A DNA stretch of 64,000 bases from Tubiluchus corallicola. Its lineage: Eukaryota; Priapulida; Priapulimorpha; Priapulimorphida; Tubiluchidae. A program made the translations under genes and the position numbers. The notes beneath the pieces are model-generated. The model ran no database searches. It had not been told where the DNA came from and saw nothing but the letters and a program-made list of their open reading frames with translations. The DNA is taken from NCBI GenBank assembly GCA_030141605.1, contig JAQGDQ010000759.1:28501-92500 (forward strand), in the 5' to 3' direction. How positions within the stretch are numbered: the first letter of the stretch is position 1; the number at the start of each line of letters is the position of its first letter. Shown here piece by piece: positions 32,158 to 44,445 of the stretch.

Positions 32158-35100
32158 GTAAATTGTTATTACTACTAATAATAGTCACGGTTTCAACAGA
32201 CTTTTAAGTGCTTTCATTTGGCACAGTGGCTAATAGTAGTAGTGCGAATTCACTGTGGGAGAAGCGTAACGAAAAATTGAAGTATTTAAATCAGGAACCT
32301 TTATTTATATATATAAATGTTGCGTTTCCACTGAGTCCTCACACACAGGTTGACCGCACAGTCTACATACACGGAATTTTTCTGTATGATTCGCAAAAAT
32401 TTAACGCAACAACGTACCTTTACAAACCATTGTTTTTTGTGCTTGTCGTTTCTATTGCGTCCACACGGAAAACCACGTACATGCTCGGATCCGCACTTTA
32501 ATTACCTCAATTTGTTCTGGAAGTAGAAACTTCTAGTTCCACCCAAATCTCGCATAAATGTTATAGACCAGATTTACTGAAGCCCAGTGCTTGTCCAGCC
32601 AATTTTTGAACTTATTTATACTAGGTACCGATATCACTTCATTTGATAGACTGTCCTAGGTGTTAACAATCCTGTTTAAAAAACTTTGAGGACATACTAA
32701 TTTATATGCTCTGGTCTTACATAGTTTCAGATAATGTGCTCTTGTTGAACTTGTACCAACCTCTGACTTAAGGTATAGCTTGGGGCTAGCTTGGAATCAT
32801 AGTTTTGGCGTAGGGTTTTGTAGGTTTGGTGTAGGGTTTCTATCACGCCACCTCTATGCTGTTTGTAAGCCTGTGACATTGTTTAGGCAGTTTTAGCTGT
32901 CTCATTTGATAATCCATTTAAGTCAGTCAGGGTTATTGTGGCTTGTCTCTGACTTTCTTCAGTATTGTCAATTAAACTAATCATAATAGGATGCCAAACC
33001 ATTTTTTCTGCCGACAAAAAAGCTCATTTTCATAACAGAAGAAAAAATCGTACACGCTGCAGAGCTTAGAGTGTGTCTGATCCATCCAGGATAAAAGAGA
33101 CCCAAAACACACTCACTGACACACAAATTTTGCAAGACAGATGTAGATTGAAGTACTTAGCTTTTGATGTCAAAGGGGAAGGTAGAAGATTTGGTTCTTT
33201 AAGTTTCTGTAAATTTATGTCTGATTTTGCAAGTCTTTGTTCCACTGAATTTTTAAATTTATAATAAAGCAACAATTACATGTGCTGCTGTGCACAGAAT
33301 TTCTCCTTTGTCCTGATATATTGATGTACTCCTTTTGCAAAATGTATATAGCACTCTCAAAATTACATTACATAGTTGTCTAGTTACAACGGAGAAAATT
33401 ATAAGCGGCAAAATGTTAGCTGCGATGAAAACGGCTTGTTAATTCAACGAAACTAAGTGAATATACCTAATCTATTTAAATTCCAATGGAAAAGCAAAAT
33501 TCGGACGGTTGCATGAAGTGTATTCTCCTAGAAAAGAGTTGTCCACATAAAGCAATATCAAGTTCTTGGCCGATTTCGAGGACCTACCTACCTTGTACTA
33601 TAGTGGCGTTTTTACCACCTTCCTACCCCTTATATCGGTATCGACATCACACTGATGTAGCTTTTATACATTTTATTCTTCCTCTTCCCAAGGACAGCCA
33701 ACAACATCACAAACAAACGCAGCAGATCGATGTCAAGGAGAAACTGACAAAAATGGCAGCCTGTCGGGATCAATGCAAAATGACTGTGTCCTTGTATCGT
33801 CGTCTGCTACTGGCAAGCTCGTGTGAAAAAAACGTGAAGTCAGATAACGATATCTTGACTGAAGCACCCACGTATCTTGCTTTATAGTGGTGTTATCACA
33901 TCTCCTGCCACCTACCTACGATGAATTTGATATTGTTATGTGTGAATGGCCCCAAAGTCTCGTCTAAAATTTTGTGCTAAGGTTTTTGCCGCATTTATTC
34001 CCTATTGGCCTTGATTGTACAGAATGCCATATCTACAGAATAAGTATAGATGCAGGTGAAACGGTTTTTGCACATGTAAAACAGTTGGACAGAAAACTTT
34101 GTGTTTGTGTACGTCTGTGCGAATGTAGCAGAAATTATTGACAGCAGCCTTAGTTGTGCTTTGATTTTGATGCAAATGGAATAACATAGAGATCACCTTT
34201 TGTGTTTGGCTTAACAATTGAAATTAAGCAACACTGGTCCCATAACTGAGTGGGTGGTCAGCAGGAAGACTGTTCTGGGATATTTTTTTCCTTTGCTTTT
34301 CGGAGGTGTTTATGTCAGGGAAGTATATATACATCTAAATAGTGTCAAGACATTTCTGTCGAATTCGTTCAGTGTCTCATCTTAGACGGTTATCTTAGAC
34401 GGTTATGATTGATACTTAGTTATTAAATTTGTTATGTTCCAGTTCCTCCACAATCATTCATCATTAGCAGTAAGTGCTGTTATTGAATACTGAATTCCGA
34501 TACGCAGTGTGCAAACTCTAATTTGTGTAATTAGTGTACGTGTGATCTGTTAATAAATGTACAATACTTGGTGTCATGAGTGTGGACGTAAAGTTTTGCG
34601 TGTTGAGCACTCACGTACCTCTTTATGCCATCTTTTTATAGCACCCTTCTGTTGCAAGTGCCCTTTGTGTTTTTGAAGATGGGACCCATACTGTATTGAG
34701 CTTTTGTTAAAACAGTTTCACTAATTCCTCTGACTACGGAGGAGGGCATACATACGATTAATGATCAGTTAGGCGGTGCCTCATAATTTGCGTTTTGAAT
34801 CATTGTGACTGATTGTTGTTCAACATCAATTTTCGAATTTAGTAGTACATCAGTACTACATATGTATGGGCATATGTCTGTGGGACCCTATGCTTTGCAG
34901 TTATCTGATACAGCAAGCGTCTAAGCCAGGGGTGAGCAAATTGCGGCTCGCCGAGATAATTTGTGCGGCCTGCGAAGAGATTTGTCAACCTAGTGAAAGT
35001 GCGGCCCGGGCGATTAATTGAGTGTATCCAGCTGAAGTCCGTGCCACAATCCCAAAGATAGTGCGGTTAGTTTTTTCTTCTAGATCGGATGCCATTAACC

Positions 35101-38100
35101 CTTACAAGACGGTTGTAGCTCAATGTCACTGTACTACACAGACTGTGTGATACACATAACTAATATGCATTGTAATGAAATTACCACTATCTGTCCTGAA
35201 AGTAGAAATATATGGTTTGTAATATAAATTTTAATAACTTCTAAAATAGTTTCTTGAGTGTAGTAGTGCAGTAGTAATGATGTGCGCAGGTCGGATGCAA
35301 AAAAATCGTTATTAGGCCTTTCTGTACTTGGCTCCTTGATCAAACTGCCTGTGGCCCGCAGGAATTGCGGGAAAGTTTAATGTGGCTCGGCTAGTCAGAT
35401 AATTTGCACACCCCTGGTCTAAGAGCATGTTAAAGATGTTACTAACGACTTGTTTTTTTAGGGTAGCTGGCCGACAAACATGCTCAATGCTTGTAAGAAA
35501 GTCGCAAATGGCTTCAATGCTTTTGCGAAGGTAAGTGATTGTTGCACATGATGTAATGAGTGCATATTTGTTTACATAAGTTCTGCTCTTGTTGTGAGTT
35601 TAACTGCTCTGCTCCTAAATTATTACAGACTTGCTCCTAGCCTTGCATAGACGATGTTTCGTTACCAACTCTGAATTTCTAATTTATCTTTAGACTAATG
35701 AGAATTTGACAAATTTCAAACACTCTCTTAAATTACAAGAGCCTTTTACATACAGTTATGATATCTTTTCTTATAATTTTCCCCAAAATAAGGACATGGA
35801 ATTCTCAAGTAAAGGATCACAGTTGAAGAGTAAGGATGTGACACAGGTCTGAAAAATTGAAAACTAATTTGTATCGATAGATGTTATCTGTTGATATTCT
35901 TTTTGAGGAAGTGAGATTGCAGTCAAATTCATATTTACCTATAGGCTAACTAGGCCTTAGCCTAGGGTACCAAATTTTGAAGGGTGCCAAAAATGTGTAT
36001 CCTTTCATATTTGCTTAGAACGCTTATTTCATAATATACCACAAGCAGTTATTGATTCTGCTTTTATATAAGTGCCGTTTAACAAACAAATACAATTATT
36101 ACATAAAATGTGACAATACTCTACCACAAATACTAGATAATAGCTGGTTGCAGTAGGCAAACAAAGCAATTCTTGATAACAAAATTACCCAGATAGCAGC
36201 CTTGAAGGAAATGTGATATTTTGAGCACAATGAGCCTATAGGTGCCCATCTCTGTAACGATTGTATCAAGCCATGCATTGAGCACACACTGTTGTCCATC
36301 TCTGTAAGGATTGTATCAAGCCATGCATTGTGCACACACTGTTGTCCATCTCTGTAAGAATTGTATCAAGCCATGCATTGTGCACACACTGTTGTCCATC
36401 TCTGTAAGAATTGTATCAAGCCATGCATTGTGCTCACACTGTTGTCCATCTCTGCAAGGATTGTATCAAGCCATGCATTGTGCACACACTGTTGTCCATC
36501 TCTGTAAGAATTGTATCGAGCCATGCATTGTGCACACACTGTTGTCCATCTCTGTAAGAATTGTATCAAGCCATGCATTGAGCATACACTGTTGTCCATC
36601 TCTGTAAGGATTGTATCAAGCCATGCATTGTGCACACACTGTTGTCCATCTCTGTAAGAATTGTATCAAGCCATGCATTGTGCACACACTGTTGTCCATC
36701 TCTGTAAGAATTGTATCAAGCCATGCATTGTGCTCACACTGTTGTCCATCTCTGCAAGGATTGTATCAAGCCATGCATTGTGCACACACTGTTGTCCATC
36801 TCTGTAAGAATTGTATCGAGCCATGCATTGTGCACACACTGTTGTCCATCTCTGTAAGAATTGTATCAAGCCATGCATTGTGCACACACTGTTGTCCATC
36901 TCTGTAAGAATTGTATCAAGCCATGCATTGTGCTCACACTGTTGTCCATCTCTGCAAGGATTGTATCAAGCCATGCATTGTGCACACACTGTTGTCCATC
37001 TCTGTAAGAATTGTATCAAGCCATGCATTGTGCTCACACTGTTGTCCATCTCTGCAAGGATTGTATCAAGCCATGCATTGAGCACACACTGTTGTCCATC
37101 TCTGCAAGGATTGTATCAAGCCATGCATTGTGCACACACTGTTGCCCATCTCTGTAAGAATTGTATCAAGCCATGCATTGTGCTCACACTGTTGTCCATC
37201 TCTGTAAGGATTGTATCAAGCCATGCATTGAGCACACACTGTCCATCTCTGTAAGGATTGTATCAAGCCATGCATTGTGCTCACACTGTTGTCCATCTCT
37301 GTAAGGATTGTATCAAGCCATGCATTGAGCACACACTGTCCATCTCTGTAAGAATTGTATCAAGCCATGCATTGTGCACACACTGTTTCCCATCTCTGTA
37401 AGGATTGTATCAAGCCATACATTGTGCACACACTGTTGTCCATCTCTGTAAGAATTGTATCAAGCCATGCATTGTGCACACACTGTTGTCCATCTCTGCA
37501 AGGATTGTATCAAGCCATGCATTGTGCACACACTGTTGTCCATCTCTGTAAGGATTGTATCAAGCCATGCATTGTGCACACACTGTTGTCCATCTCTGTA
37601 AGGATTGTATCAAGCCATGCATTGTGCACACACTGTTTCCCATCTCTGTAAGGATTGTATCAAGCCATACATTGTGCACACACTGTTGTCCATCTCTGTA
37701 AGAATTGTATCAAGCCATGCATTGTGCACACACTGTTGTCCATCTCTGCAAGGATTGTATCAAGCCATGCATTGTGCTCACACTGTTGTCCATCTCTGTA
37801 AGGATTGTATCAAGCCGTGCATTGTGCACACACTGTTGTCCATCTCTGTAAGGATTGTATCAAGCCATGCATTGTGCACACACTGTTGTCCATCTCTGTA
37901 AGAATTGTATCAAGCCATGCATTGTGCACACACTGTTGTCCATCTCTGTAAGGATTGTATCAAGCCATACATTGTGCACACACTGTTGTCCATCTCTGTA
38001 AGGATTGTATCAAGCCATGCATTGTGCACACACTGTTGTCCATCTCTGTAAGAATTGTATCAAGCCATGCATTGTGCACACACTGTTGTCCATCTCTGTA

Positions 38101-41100
38101 AGGATTGTATCAAGCCATACATTGTGCACACACTGTTGTCCATCTCTGTAAGGATTGTATCAAGCCATGCATTGTGCACACACTGTTGTCCATCTCTGTA
38201 AAGATTGTATCAAGCCATGCATTGTGCACACACTGTTTCCCATCTCTGTAAGGATTGTATCAAGCCATGCATTGTGCACACACTGTCCATCTCTGTAAGG
38301 ATTGTATCAAGCCATACATTGTGCACACACTGTTTCCCATCTCTGTAAGGATTATATCAAGCCATGCATTGTAATAATAAATGTATAAGAACTTGGAACG
38401 ACATTTTTTAACGCTCGCTCTGCCTGTCTTTTCTTAGATTATTTTAAAATGTCTGTGGTTGCTACTTACCATTTTGCTTAATGGGTTTGTTAGGATAACT
38501 GTTTAAAATTTGTTACTATTTTACACTGACAGTGCGGCACCCATGGCAACGAAGACGCCGAAGGAATTACAAGATGAGTTTTGGAAAAAGAATAAAGAAC
38601 TGGGGCGGCCTGTTTCTCCGCATCTGCAAATCTACAAAATCGACTATCACACTCTTTTATCAGGGACACATAGACTCACTGGGTTTTTAATGTACACAGG
38701 TATTGTGTGAGAAGTTTTTTAGTTCGTGTACCTGCCCATAATTTGCTGAAATGCACCATTGCTGGTTCATGATGAGTAGTATTGATTGTTGCTATAGCCA
38801 TACAGGCGCTGGTCTTCGGTTTTTACAAATATTTATGCATGAACTGTGGTAACTGTATAGACACCTTCTGGGTGTTTTTTGTGTGAGATTTTATCTGGTG
38901 ATAAAATTAGCATTTTTCCGCAGTCCGCACATTAATGCTGAAAGCATGATGAAATTTAAACTCTTTTTCCATTATTTTCCTGCAGTCCACATATTAGTGC
39001 TGAAAGCATGATGAAATTTAAACTCTTTTTCCATTATTTTCCTGCAGTCCGCATATTAGTGCTGAAAGCATGATGAAATTTAAACTCTTTTTCCGTTATT
39101 TTCCTGCAGTCCACATACTAGTGCTGAAAGCATGATGAAATTTAAACTCTTTTTCCGTTATTTTCCTGCCGTCCGCATATTAGTGCTGAAAGCGTGATGA
39201 AATTTAAACTCTTTTTCCGTTATTTTCCTGCAGTCCACATACTAGTGCTGAAAGCATGATGAAATTTAAACTCTTTTTCCATTATTTTCCTGCAGTCCGC
39301 ATATTAGTGCTGAAAGCATGATGCAATTTAAACTCTTTTTCCATTATTTTCCTGCCGTCCGCATATTAGTGCTGAAAGCATGATGAAATTTAAACTCTTT
39401 TTCCATTATTTTCCTGCAGTCCGCATATTAGTGCTGAAAGCATGATGCAATTTAAACTCTTTTTCCATTATTTTCCTGCCGTCCGCATATTAGTGCTGAA
39501 AGCATGATGAAATTTAAACTCTTTTTCCATTATTTTCCTGCCATCCGCATATTAGTGCTGAAAGCATGATGAAATTTAAACTCTTTTTCCGTTATTTTCC
39601 TGCCGTCCACATATTAGTGCTGAAAGCGTGATGCAATTTAAACTCTTTTTCCATTATTTTCCTGCCGTCCGCATATTAGTGCTGAAAGCGTGATGAAATT
39701 TAAATTCTTTTTCCGTTATTTTCCTGCAGTCCACATACTAGTGCTGAAAGCATGATGAAATTTAAACTCTTTTTCCATTATTTTCCTGCAGTCCACATAC
39801 TAGTGCTGAAAGCGTGATGAAATTTAAACTCTTTTTCCGTTATTTTGATTTGCTAGTCAACAAAATGTTACAAATATCAGAAAATTGTCTTTATTGCAGT
39901 TCTTTTGTGTTGTCTTCATTAATTTCTCAATATTATGTTACACATATTAATGTTTTTGCATTTTGCACGTACTTTCTGTATAATACAGTATGTAGCTTAA
40001 TGTTTGAGTGGTGTTCATGCAAAACATTTCCACTGAGTGAAACTGCAAAGAATTGAAAATAGATACAAGTTTATCATAAACTTTGGGAAGGGTTTCCTTT
40101 AACTGCTAAAACTTGCATCCAAACATTACCTGGTTTGAAAATCTCATGATTAGCTTAGTTGAAGTAAAAACTATTAATAAGGTGTAATTATTCAGGGATG
40201 AGAATTCCGAGTTTTTTGGAAGACCAGTAGTGCCATTTTTGTAAATCGCGTAAATTCGCTGAGAAAACTTTTCTGGACCCAGTACATTATTTCTCAAGCT
40301 GACCGCTAGGTGGCAGGCCGTCGCTTTGTTTACATCACGTACATCAGTGTAACCACGTGTAGATCTCTATGTATAAAAATATAGAATCAATTGTACGGAG
40401 TTATTTGAGTCAATTGAAGACAGTTTTTATATACTTTTGCATAGGAGCGGCCATTACTTAGGCGTTTTTGAGACAATTAGGTATCATGTATCCTTGATAG
40501 TTGGGTATTTTAAATTATGCATGAAACAAGGTAACTGATATTTTAAGTCCACTTAGAGGCTCTCTATGGTCACAAAATTGCAATTTGTTGCTGGTTCTAA
40601 GGAGTCTTCGCCCCCCTTGAACCTCCATGGGGTCCTACACGGCCCCCAAACCCCCGGCCTGTTTCACAGTTTTTTGCAATTTGTCATTCTCATACCTGAG
40701 TATTTTGATTGTTTGAATATGTAGGTCCGTTTGGTGAATGTTTCAACGCTGCCTCGTATGAAAAATAGTAACATTTGCTTATTTTTTGTTATTTTTGCGT
40801 AACTTGCACATAATTTTCACTTATTTTTAACTTGTCAAAGTTTATTGTTTATATCGTAGGTCTTGCAGCGTTTGGTGCAGCAACACTGGCAATACCTGCT
40901 GCTTACCCCGCCTGGATAGCGGCAGTCAAAACTTGGCCCGTTACTGTACCCTTCATCGTCTACCCGGCAAAGTTTGGCTGTGCATTTACTTTGTTTTATC
41001 ACTTAATAAATGGACTCCGGCATTTGGTAAGTGTTCAGATCGTTCATTCAGAGATTACATGTTTAGTTTAAACATAATTTATTTAGGATTGGATCAGACA

Positions 41101-42274
41101 GTTGATCCTCACCACAACAGACTTTATACACTATTTACAAGAACATTTACAGTAAGAATAGACTATAACTACGTAAAAATGACAAGTTTTACTACAAGAT
41201 TACATTAGACATTAGTAGAAAATGACGGTTAGTTAATATTAATGTACGATTATTTAAGACCGATGCATTTCATATCAGATAGAAACTACTGGAAGCGTTT
41301 AGTACGTAATATAAAGTCATGTATACATTGGAATATTTTACAGTTAGCAACATAGTTAAATTCATCTTTACCGAATAATAACAACTTCAACAGATCATTA
41401 TTTCCTAAGACAGCTATATCAAGGTTTTCGGGCAGAAGTATTTCATTTAGTTTATCAAACATAACAACCCTAGCTAGTTGATACAATGGCCAGTGCAACA
41501 AAAAGTGTTCAACAGACTCAAATCGAAATCTACAGTTACAATTCGGCAATATTGGATGACCGTTATTATCTTTACAGCCTTTAGAGAAAAGGTCATAGTT
41601 TAGCTGAGAAAATCCGATTCTCATGCGCGTATGATGCACTGAAATTGGAGGTTTACCAAATGAAAAATGTTTCTTACGCAACGAAAAACTTAAGATTACG
41701 TGTTTATATCAGAGCTGGTGTGGATATCACAATTTCATTTATCTGCATCTGCAAAATCTGTAAAGTTGCGTGAAATTTGATAAATTTTATGCGCAATTTT
41801 AAATTTCAGCATTTTTGAATCGAATTCGAATTCAGTTTTAAGAATTTGTGAATCACTAGTAAAAAGATCTTGCATATTACTTGATTTTGTTCTGCAGTAA
41901 AAACTTAAAAAGTTTGTTAAAACTGAAGAACTTAAAAAGAAATCGCAGCCAAACTGTGCTGACTGTATGATGTTTCAAACGTTTTAATGGTATGTAACGT
42001 ATAAAGTTGAAGTGCTGAATTATTTCAATCTATAATTTTAGGTTCGAATCGAATTCGAACGTTTGAACGGTTAATGGCGAAATAACAAAGCGCTTTCTAT
42101 TCTTGCCGTTCGAATTAACCTAGAGAATTTCTTTTATAGGGCTGGGATTATGCAAAAGGATTCGAGTGGAAAACGGTTTACCAGACTGGCTACCTTGCTA
42201 TGGGTTTAGCGCTAATTTTAGCAGCAGCTGCGACACTTTATGTACCAAGTGTACCCGAAGAGTGGCTCAAATGA
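32141..42274 (+). CDS. SDHC: Succinate dehydrogenase cytochrome b560 subunit (SDHC), mitochondrial, complete, 5 exons
   Basis: Exons 32141-32157, 35462-35530, 38533-38699, 40860-41026 and 42140-42274 join in phase to 184 residues with a TGA stop. SDHC is one of two inner-membrane anchors of complex II; with SDHD it binds heme b and ubiquinone and passes electrons from succinate. Seen: a presequence-like N-terminus rich in Arg, Ser and Met with no acids (MAFFIGVAGRQ...RKSQMASMLLR); ELGRPVSPHLQIYKID and HTLLSGTHRLTGF, the SDHC signature with Ser and Arg of the quinone pocket; HLINGLRHLGWD, whose first His corresponds to the heme b ligand; and three membrane segments (FLMYTGLAAFGAATLAI, TVPFIVYPAKFGCAFTLFYH, YLAMGLALILAAAATLYV). 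Length fits the family. ATG context is CAAAATGG. Introns 2 and 3 are filled with 50-bp and 62-bp minisatellites; a LINE piece and a hAT-like element lie in intron 1, and others in introns 3 and 4. Confidence 0.96.
32560..32890 (-). pseudogene. LINE fragment, CR1-like polymerase tail
   Basis: Minus-strand translation, broken by a stop and shifts, gives TMSQAYKQHRGGVIET, HYLKLCKTRAYKLVCPQSF, and SINKFKNWLDKHW. This matches the known CR1-type C-terminal pattern (RRxRGDLIETYK ... HxxKLxKxR ... FFxxRVxxxWNxLP ... INxFKxxLDxxW). In SDHC intron 1, antisense. Confidence 0.75.
32891..34926. other. SDHC intron 1, otherwise unassigned
   Basis: An open frame at 33486-33887 (+) has no recognisable domain. 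Around 34320-34560 there is a TATATATAC sequence followed by AATAAATG, which could be a decayed LTR, but no termini were identified. Confidence 0.35.
34927..35416 (-). mobile_element. hAT-like non-autonomous element, family B (full copy, reverse)
   Basis: Begins CAGGGGTGAGCAAATTGC and ends ATTTGCACACCCCTG, flanked by GTCTAAGC (34919-34926) and GTCTAAGA (35417-35424), 7 of 8 matching. Collinear with 3763-4247 reversed. Confidence 0.93.
35462..35530 (+). CDS. SDHC: SDHC exon 2 (rest of targeting peptide)
   Basis: A TTTTTTTAG acceptor and an AAG/GTAAGTG donor; basic and hydroxylated residues suit a mitochondrial presequence. It begins 45 bases after the end of a family B hAT-like element. Confidence 0.85.
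36243..38370 (+). repeat. SDHC: 50-bp minisatellite with higher-order structure (SDHC intron 2)
   Basis: About 42 units of consensus CCATCTCTGTAAGGATTGTA then TCAAGCCATGCATTGTGCAC plus ACACTGTTGT. Variants (AAG/GAA, GTAAG/GCAAG, TGC/AGC, TGTTGT/TGTTTC, occasional 4-base deletion) recur in blocks: about 300 bp (36311 against 36611) and 250 bp (37355 against 37605), i.e. six- and five-unit higher-order repeats. Open frames are present because the 50-bp unit lacks stops in several phases. Confidence 0.97.
38533..38699 (+). CDS. SDHC: SDHC exon 3 (quinone-site signature)
   Basis: Acceptor TACACTGACAG, donor ACAG/GTATTG. Encodes GRPVSPHLQIY and SGTHRLTGFL. It lies between the 50-bp and 62-bp arrays, roughly 160 and 225 bases away. 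Confidence 0.96.
38925..39845 (+). repeat. SDHC: 62-bp minisatellite (SDHC intron 3)
   Basis: About 15 units containing GCATGATGAAATTTAAACTC, TTTTTCCATTATTTTCCTGC and AGTCCGCATATTAGTGCTG. Nine unit junctions keep pyrimidine-CCTGCAG; six have CCG or CCA instead of CAG. It starts about 225 bases after exon 3. Confidence 0.96.
40193..40698 (+). mobile_element. hAT-like non-autonomous element, family A (copy 5)
   Basis: Starts CAGGGATGAGAATTCCGAG and ends ATTCTCATACCTG. About 12 bases (the CCGCGGATACGC part) are deleted behind the left end. In SDHC intron 3, 160 bases upstream of exon 4. No clear target duplication. Confidence 0.9.
40860..41026 (+). CDS. SDHC: SDHC exon 4 (heme-ligand helix)
   Basis: Acceptor TATCGTAG, donor TTG/GTAAGT. 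Encodes helices I-II, ending at HLINGLRHL. Confidence 0.95.
41286..41690 (-). pseudogene. LINE fragment with C-terminal zinc-knuckle-like segment
   Basis: An open minus-strand frame carries HHTRMRIGFSQLNYDLF, CNCRFRFESVEHFLLHWPLY, FDKLNEILLPENL and KLLLFG. This is the common post-RT segment of LINEs (RLRIGHSxLNxxLF ... CxC...E..EHFLLxCPxY). The last Cys of the knuckle reads Trp (HWPLY). Antisense in SDHC intron 4. Confidence 0.8.
41809..42075 (+). mobile_element. hAT-like element, family C (decayed copy)
   Basis: Collinear with 25216-25560: TTTGAATCGAATTCGAATTC, AAGATCTTGCATATTACTTG, GTATGATGTTTCAAACGTTT and GGTTCGAATCGAATTCGAAC. Both TAGGGGTGAGCAT ends are lost. It ends about 65 bases before SDHC exon 5. 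Confidence 0.75.
42140..42274 (+). CDS. SDHC: SDHC exon 5 (last helix and stop)
   Basis: Acceptor TTTTATAG, then GWDYAKGF, the third helix, and VPEEWLK before TGA. Confidence 0.95.
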   Translation, partial: GWDYAKGFEWKTVYQTGYLAMGLALILAAAATLYVPSVPEEWLK

Positions 42275-44094
42275 ACGGCTCATTATATTCTTGTTTTCTT
42301 CTTCTTCTTAACGAAGTAGCGTTGTTCACGTTAGATGGCGTTGTAGATATCGAATCTCTGTAATAGATATAAAAATCAATGACAGATACTGAAGACTAGT
42401 TAGGTGATTGTTATTATGCGTATTGCGACAGTTAGATTTCTTATATTAATGCGTACCTTTTAAAACTTTTCAAATACCTTTGTACTCTGTAGTGTAGATA
42501 AGCGGCTTTAGCATCAGAGATTAGTATTAGCAATAAAAAAGGCAATTTGTAAGTGTTGACTAGTATTTAACAGAACTACAGCTATAAAAAGTATCAGAAT
42601 ACTATGAATGCACAAGAAACCCTCCACTTACATAAAACTTAAAAGATTCATCCTGAAATTTTATACTACTTGCATACTGCCTTTTTGCATACAGGGTTTG
42701 CGTTGGCAGTAACGCTGTATAAAACGTGTAAATTTAAACTCCCGCGATGACCGTTACGTGCAGCCATTTTAATGGTAGGTCGTTTGAAACAAGTTTTGAT
42801 AACATTGAGTAAAGTTTGAAAAATAATCAGAGCATTCGTAGCAGACTCGTTACTAACTAAGTAAAATTTTAAAATATTGCATCTTGTCTATAAGATTAAA
42901 AATACGTTTTTGGTTAGTGAGTGGCGCACCCTGGAGGTTAAGCTAGCGACGTTTTACCAATTGGCACGAACATTTTAAATTATTATTTCTTACTTTAGTC
43001 TTTCCAGCAGGTAAACGAAATGGTAAGTAATATAGATTTGCATGGAAAGTGTTTTGATACATAATTTAACATTGCCTTTTCTTCCCCTGATTTACATTTG
43101 CGTAGATGACGTCATGTAATGGCGCCGTCGGAACAGTATTGCAGGAGATTTAAAATGAAAACAAACAAAAATTCCATTTAACGTGAGTAAGATATACGCA
43201 TACAATTCTTGTAAAGTAATATAATTTTTAAGGCAATTTTTCTGAAACCTACTTCAGGTGCCCCTTTTCTTGTCCTTTAAGCTTGTCTCTGTGCACAGTC
43301 CCTTGCGTTTCTTTATGAAAAATTTTTCAGGTAGATTTCCAATGTTTTTTTAGTTATAGTTTATAATTAATAGCGCTGCCATTTTGCTTTCGTCAAACAT
43401 GTTTTGTCAAACAAATGTTGGCATCCAAGAAACACTCGATGTATTTGTTATTTTTGGATGTGTCTTGAGTAATATAATTTATTTCAGTTGTTCTTTATCT
43501 CAGTCTTTGTGTTATTTTAACATTTTCTGTCTGTTTAATTTTATGATGAAGTAACAGTTGTTGTCCCAAAATGGTGCTAAAACAACAATATGTGACAGAA
43601 AACGGTATTGTGACGTAACACATAAGCCGTTTAACGGGACGCTTGCATTAAAAGATTGGCAGGAACATATGTTACCGGATAGAAGTGTATGTAAAGGATT
43701 AAATTAAGCTAAGCTGTTGGACATGATGAAAAACTAAGAAAAATGTTAGCACTATTAAGATTTCAATGATAGGAACACAAGATGGTGTATAAACCACAAA
43801 AACAGCTTTGGAAAAAGACATAATGTCGTGCAAAAACTTGTGAAAAAGATTTGTGAAAAACTTGTGAAAGTACTCGTGTAAAAAAACCCATGAAAAACAT
43901 AAGCTGTATGATGGCATTTTGCACTTTGGCATGAAAGAAGACAAGAAAGATGACATATCAAGAAAAAGACCTGTAACCGTAACACGTTTTTTCAGACACG
44001 TAACCTGAGAACGTGTTTTGATAATAAATTTGCTATAGAAGTGTAATGTAGTCAATAATTTTATGTATTAATTTGGATGCGTGAAGTTTAGAAC
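42275..44094. other. SDHC 3' UTR and intergenic DNA
   Basis: Besides the polyadenylation signal nothing was recognised. Minus-strand open frames at 43699-44055 have no domain and are AT-rich. Confidence 0.4.
42532..42537 (+). terminator. Candidate polyadenylation signal of SDHC
   Basis: AATAAA 258 bases after the SDHC stop, the first canonical signal downstream. Confidence 0.6.
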
Positions 44095-44445
44095 GCAATG
44101 AAGTCTGCTAAACAGGAACGGAAGCAATATTCTTGCAGTGCCAGTTTGCTTGATTGGGGCAAGTATGGCAAGTGAATAAGTACTTTAATGTAGACCAAAT
44201 TTAGTCATAGAACCCAGTGAAGTCTGCTAAACAGGAACGGAAGCAATATTCTTGCAGTGCCAGTTTGCTTGATTGGGGCAAGTATGGCAAGTGAATAAGT
44301 ACTTTAATGTAGACCAAATTTAGTCATAGAACCCAGTGAAGTCTGCTAAACAGGAACGGAAGCAATATTCTTGCAGTGCCAGTTTGCTTGATTGGGGCAA
44401 GTATGGCAAGTGAATAAGTACTTTAATGTAGACCAAATTTAGTAA
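44095..44445. repeat. 119-bp tandem triplication
   Basis: Three nearly identical copies of a unit starting CCCAGTGAAGTCTGCTAAAC and ending GACCAAATTTAGTCATAGAA. The second and third match over their full length apart from the last few bases, so the duplication is recent. Confidence 0.95.

Noticed and set aside
33486-33887. 133-residue open frame in SDHC intron 1
   Set aside because: No domain, no repeat-protein signature, no splice support; length is possible by chance.
34320-34560. Possible LTR (TATATATAC ... AATAAATG)
   Set aside because: No TG/CA termini, duplicate or second copy could be found in the window.
36311-37901. Series of 98-147 residue frames with MYQAMHCAHTVVHLCK repeats
   Set aside because: Artefact of a 50-bp stop-poor minisatellite inside an SDHC intron; frames appear on both strands.
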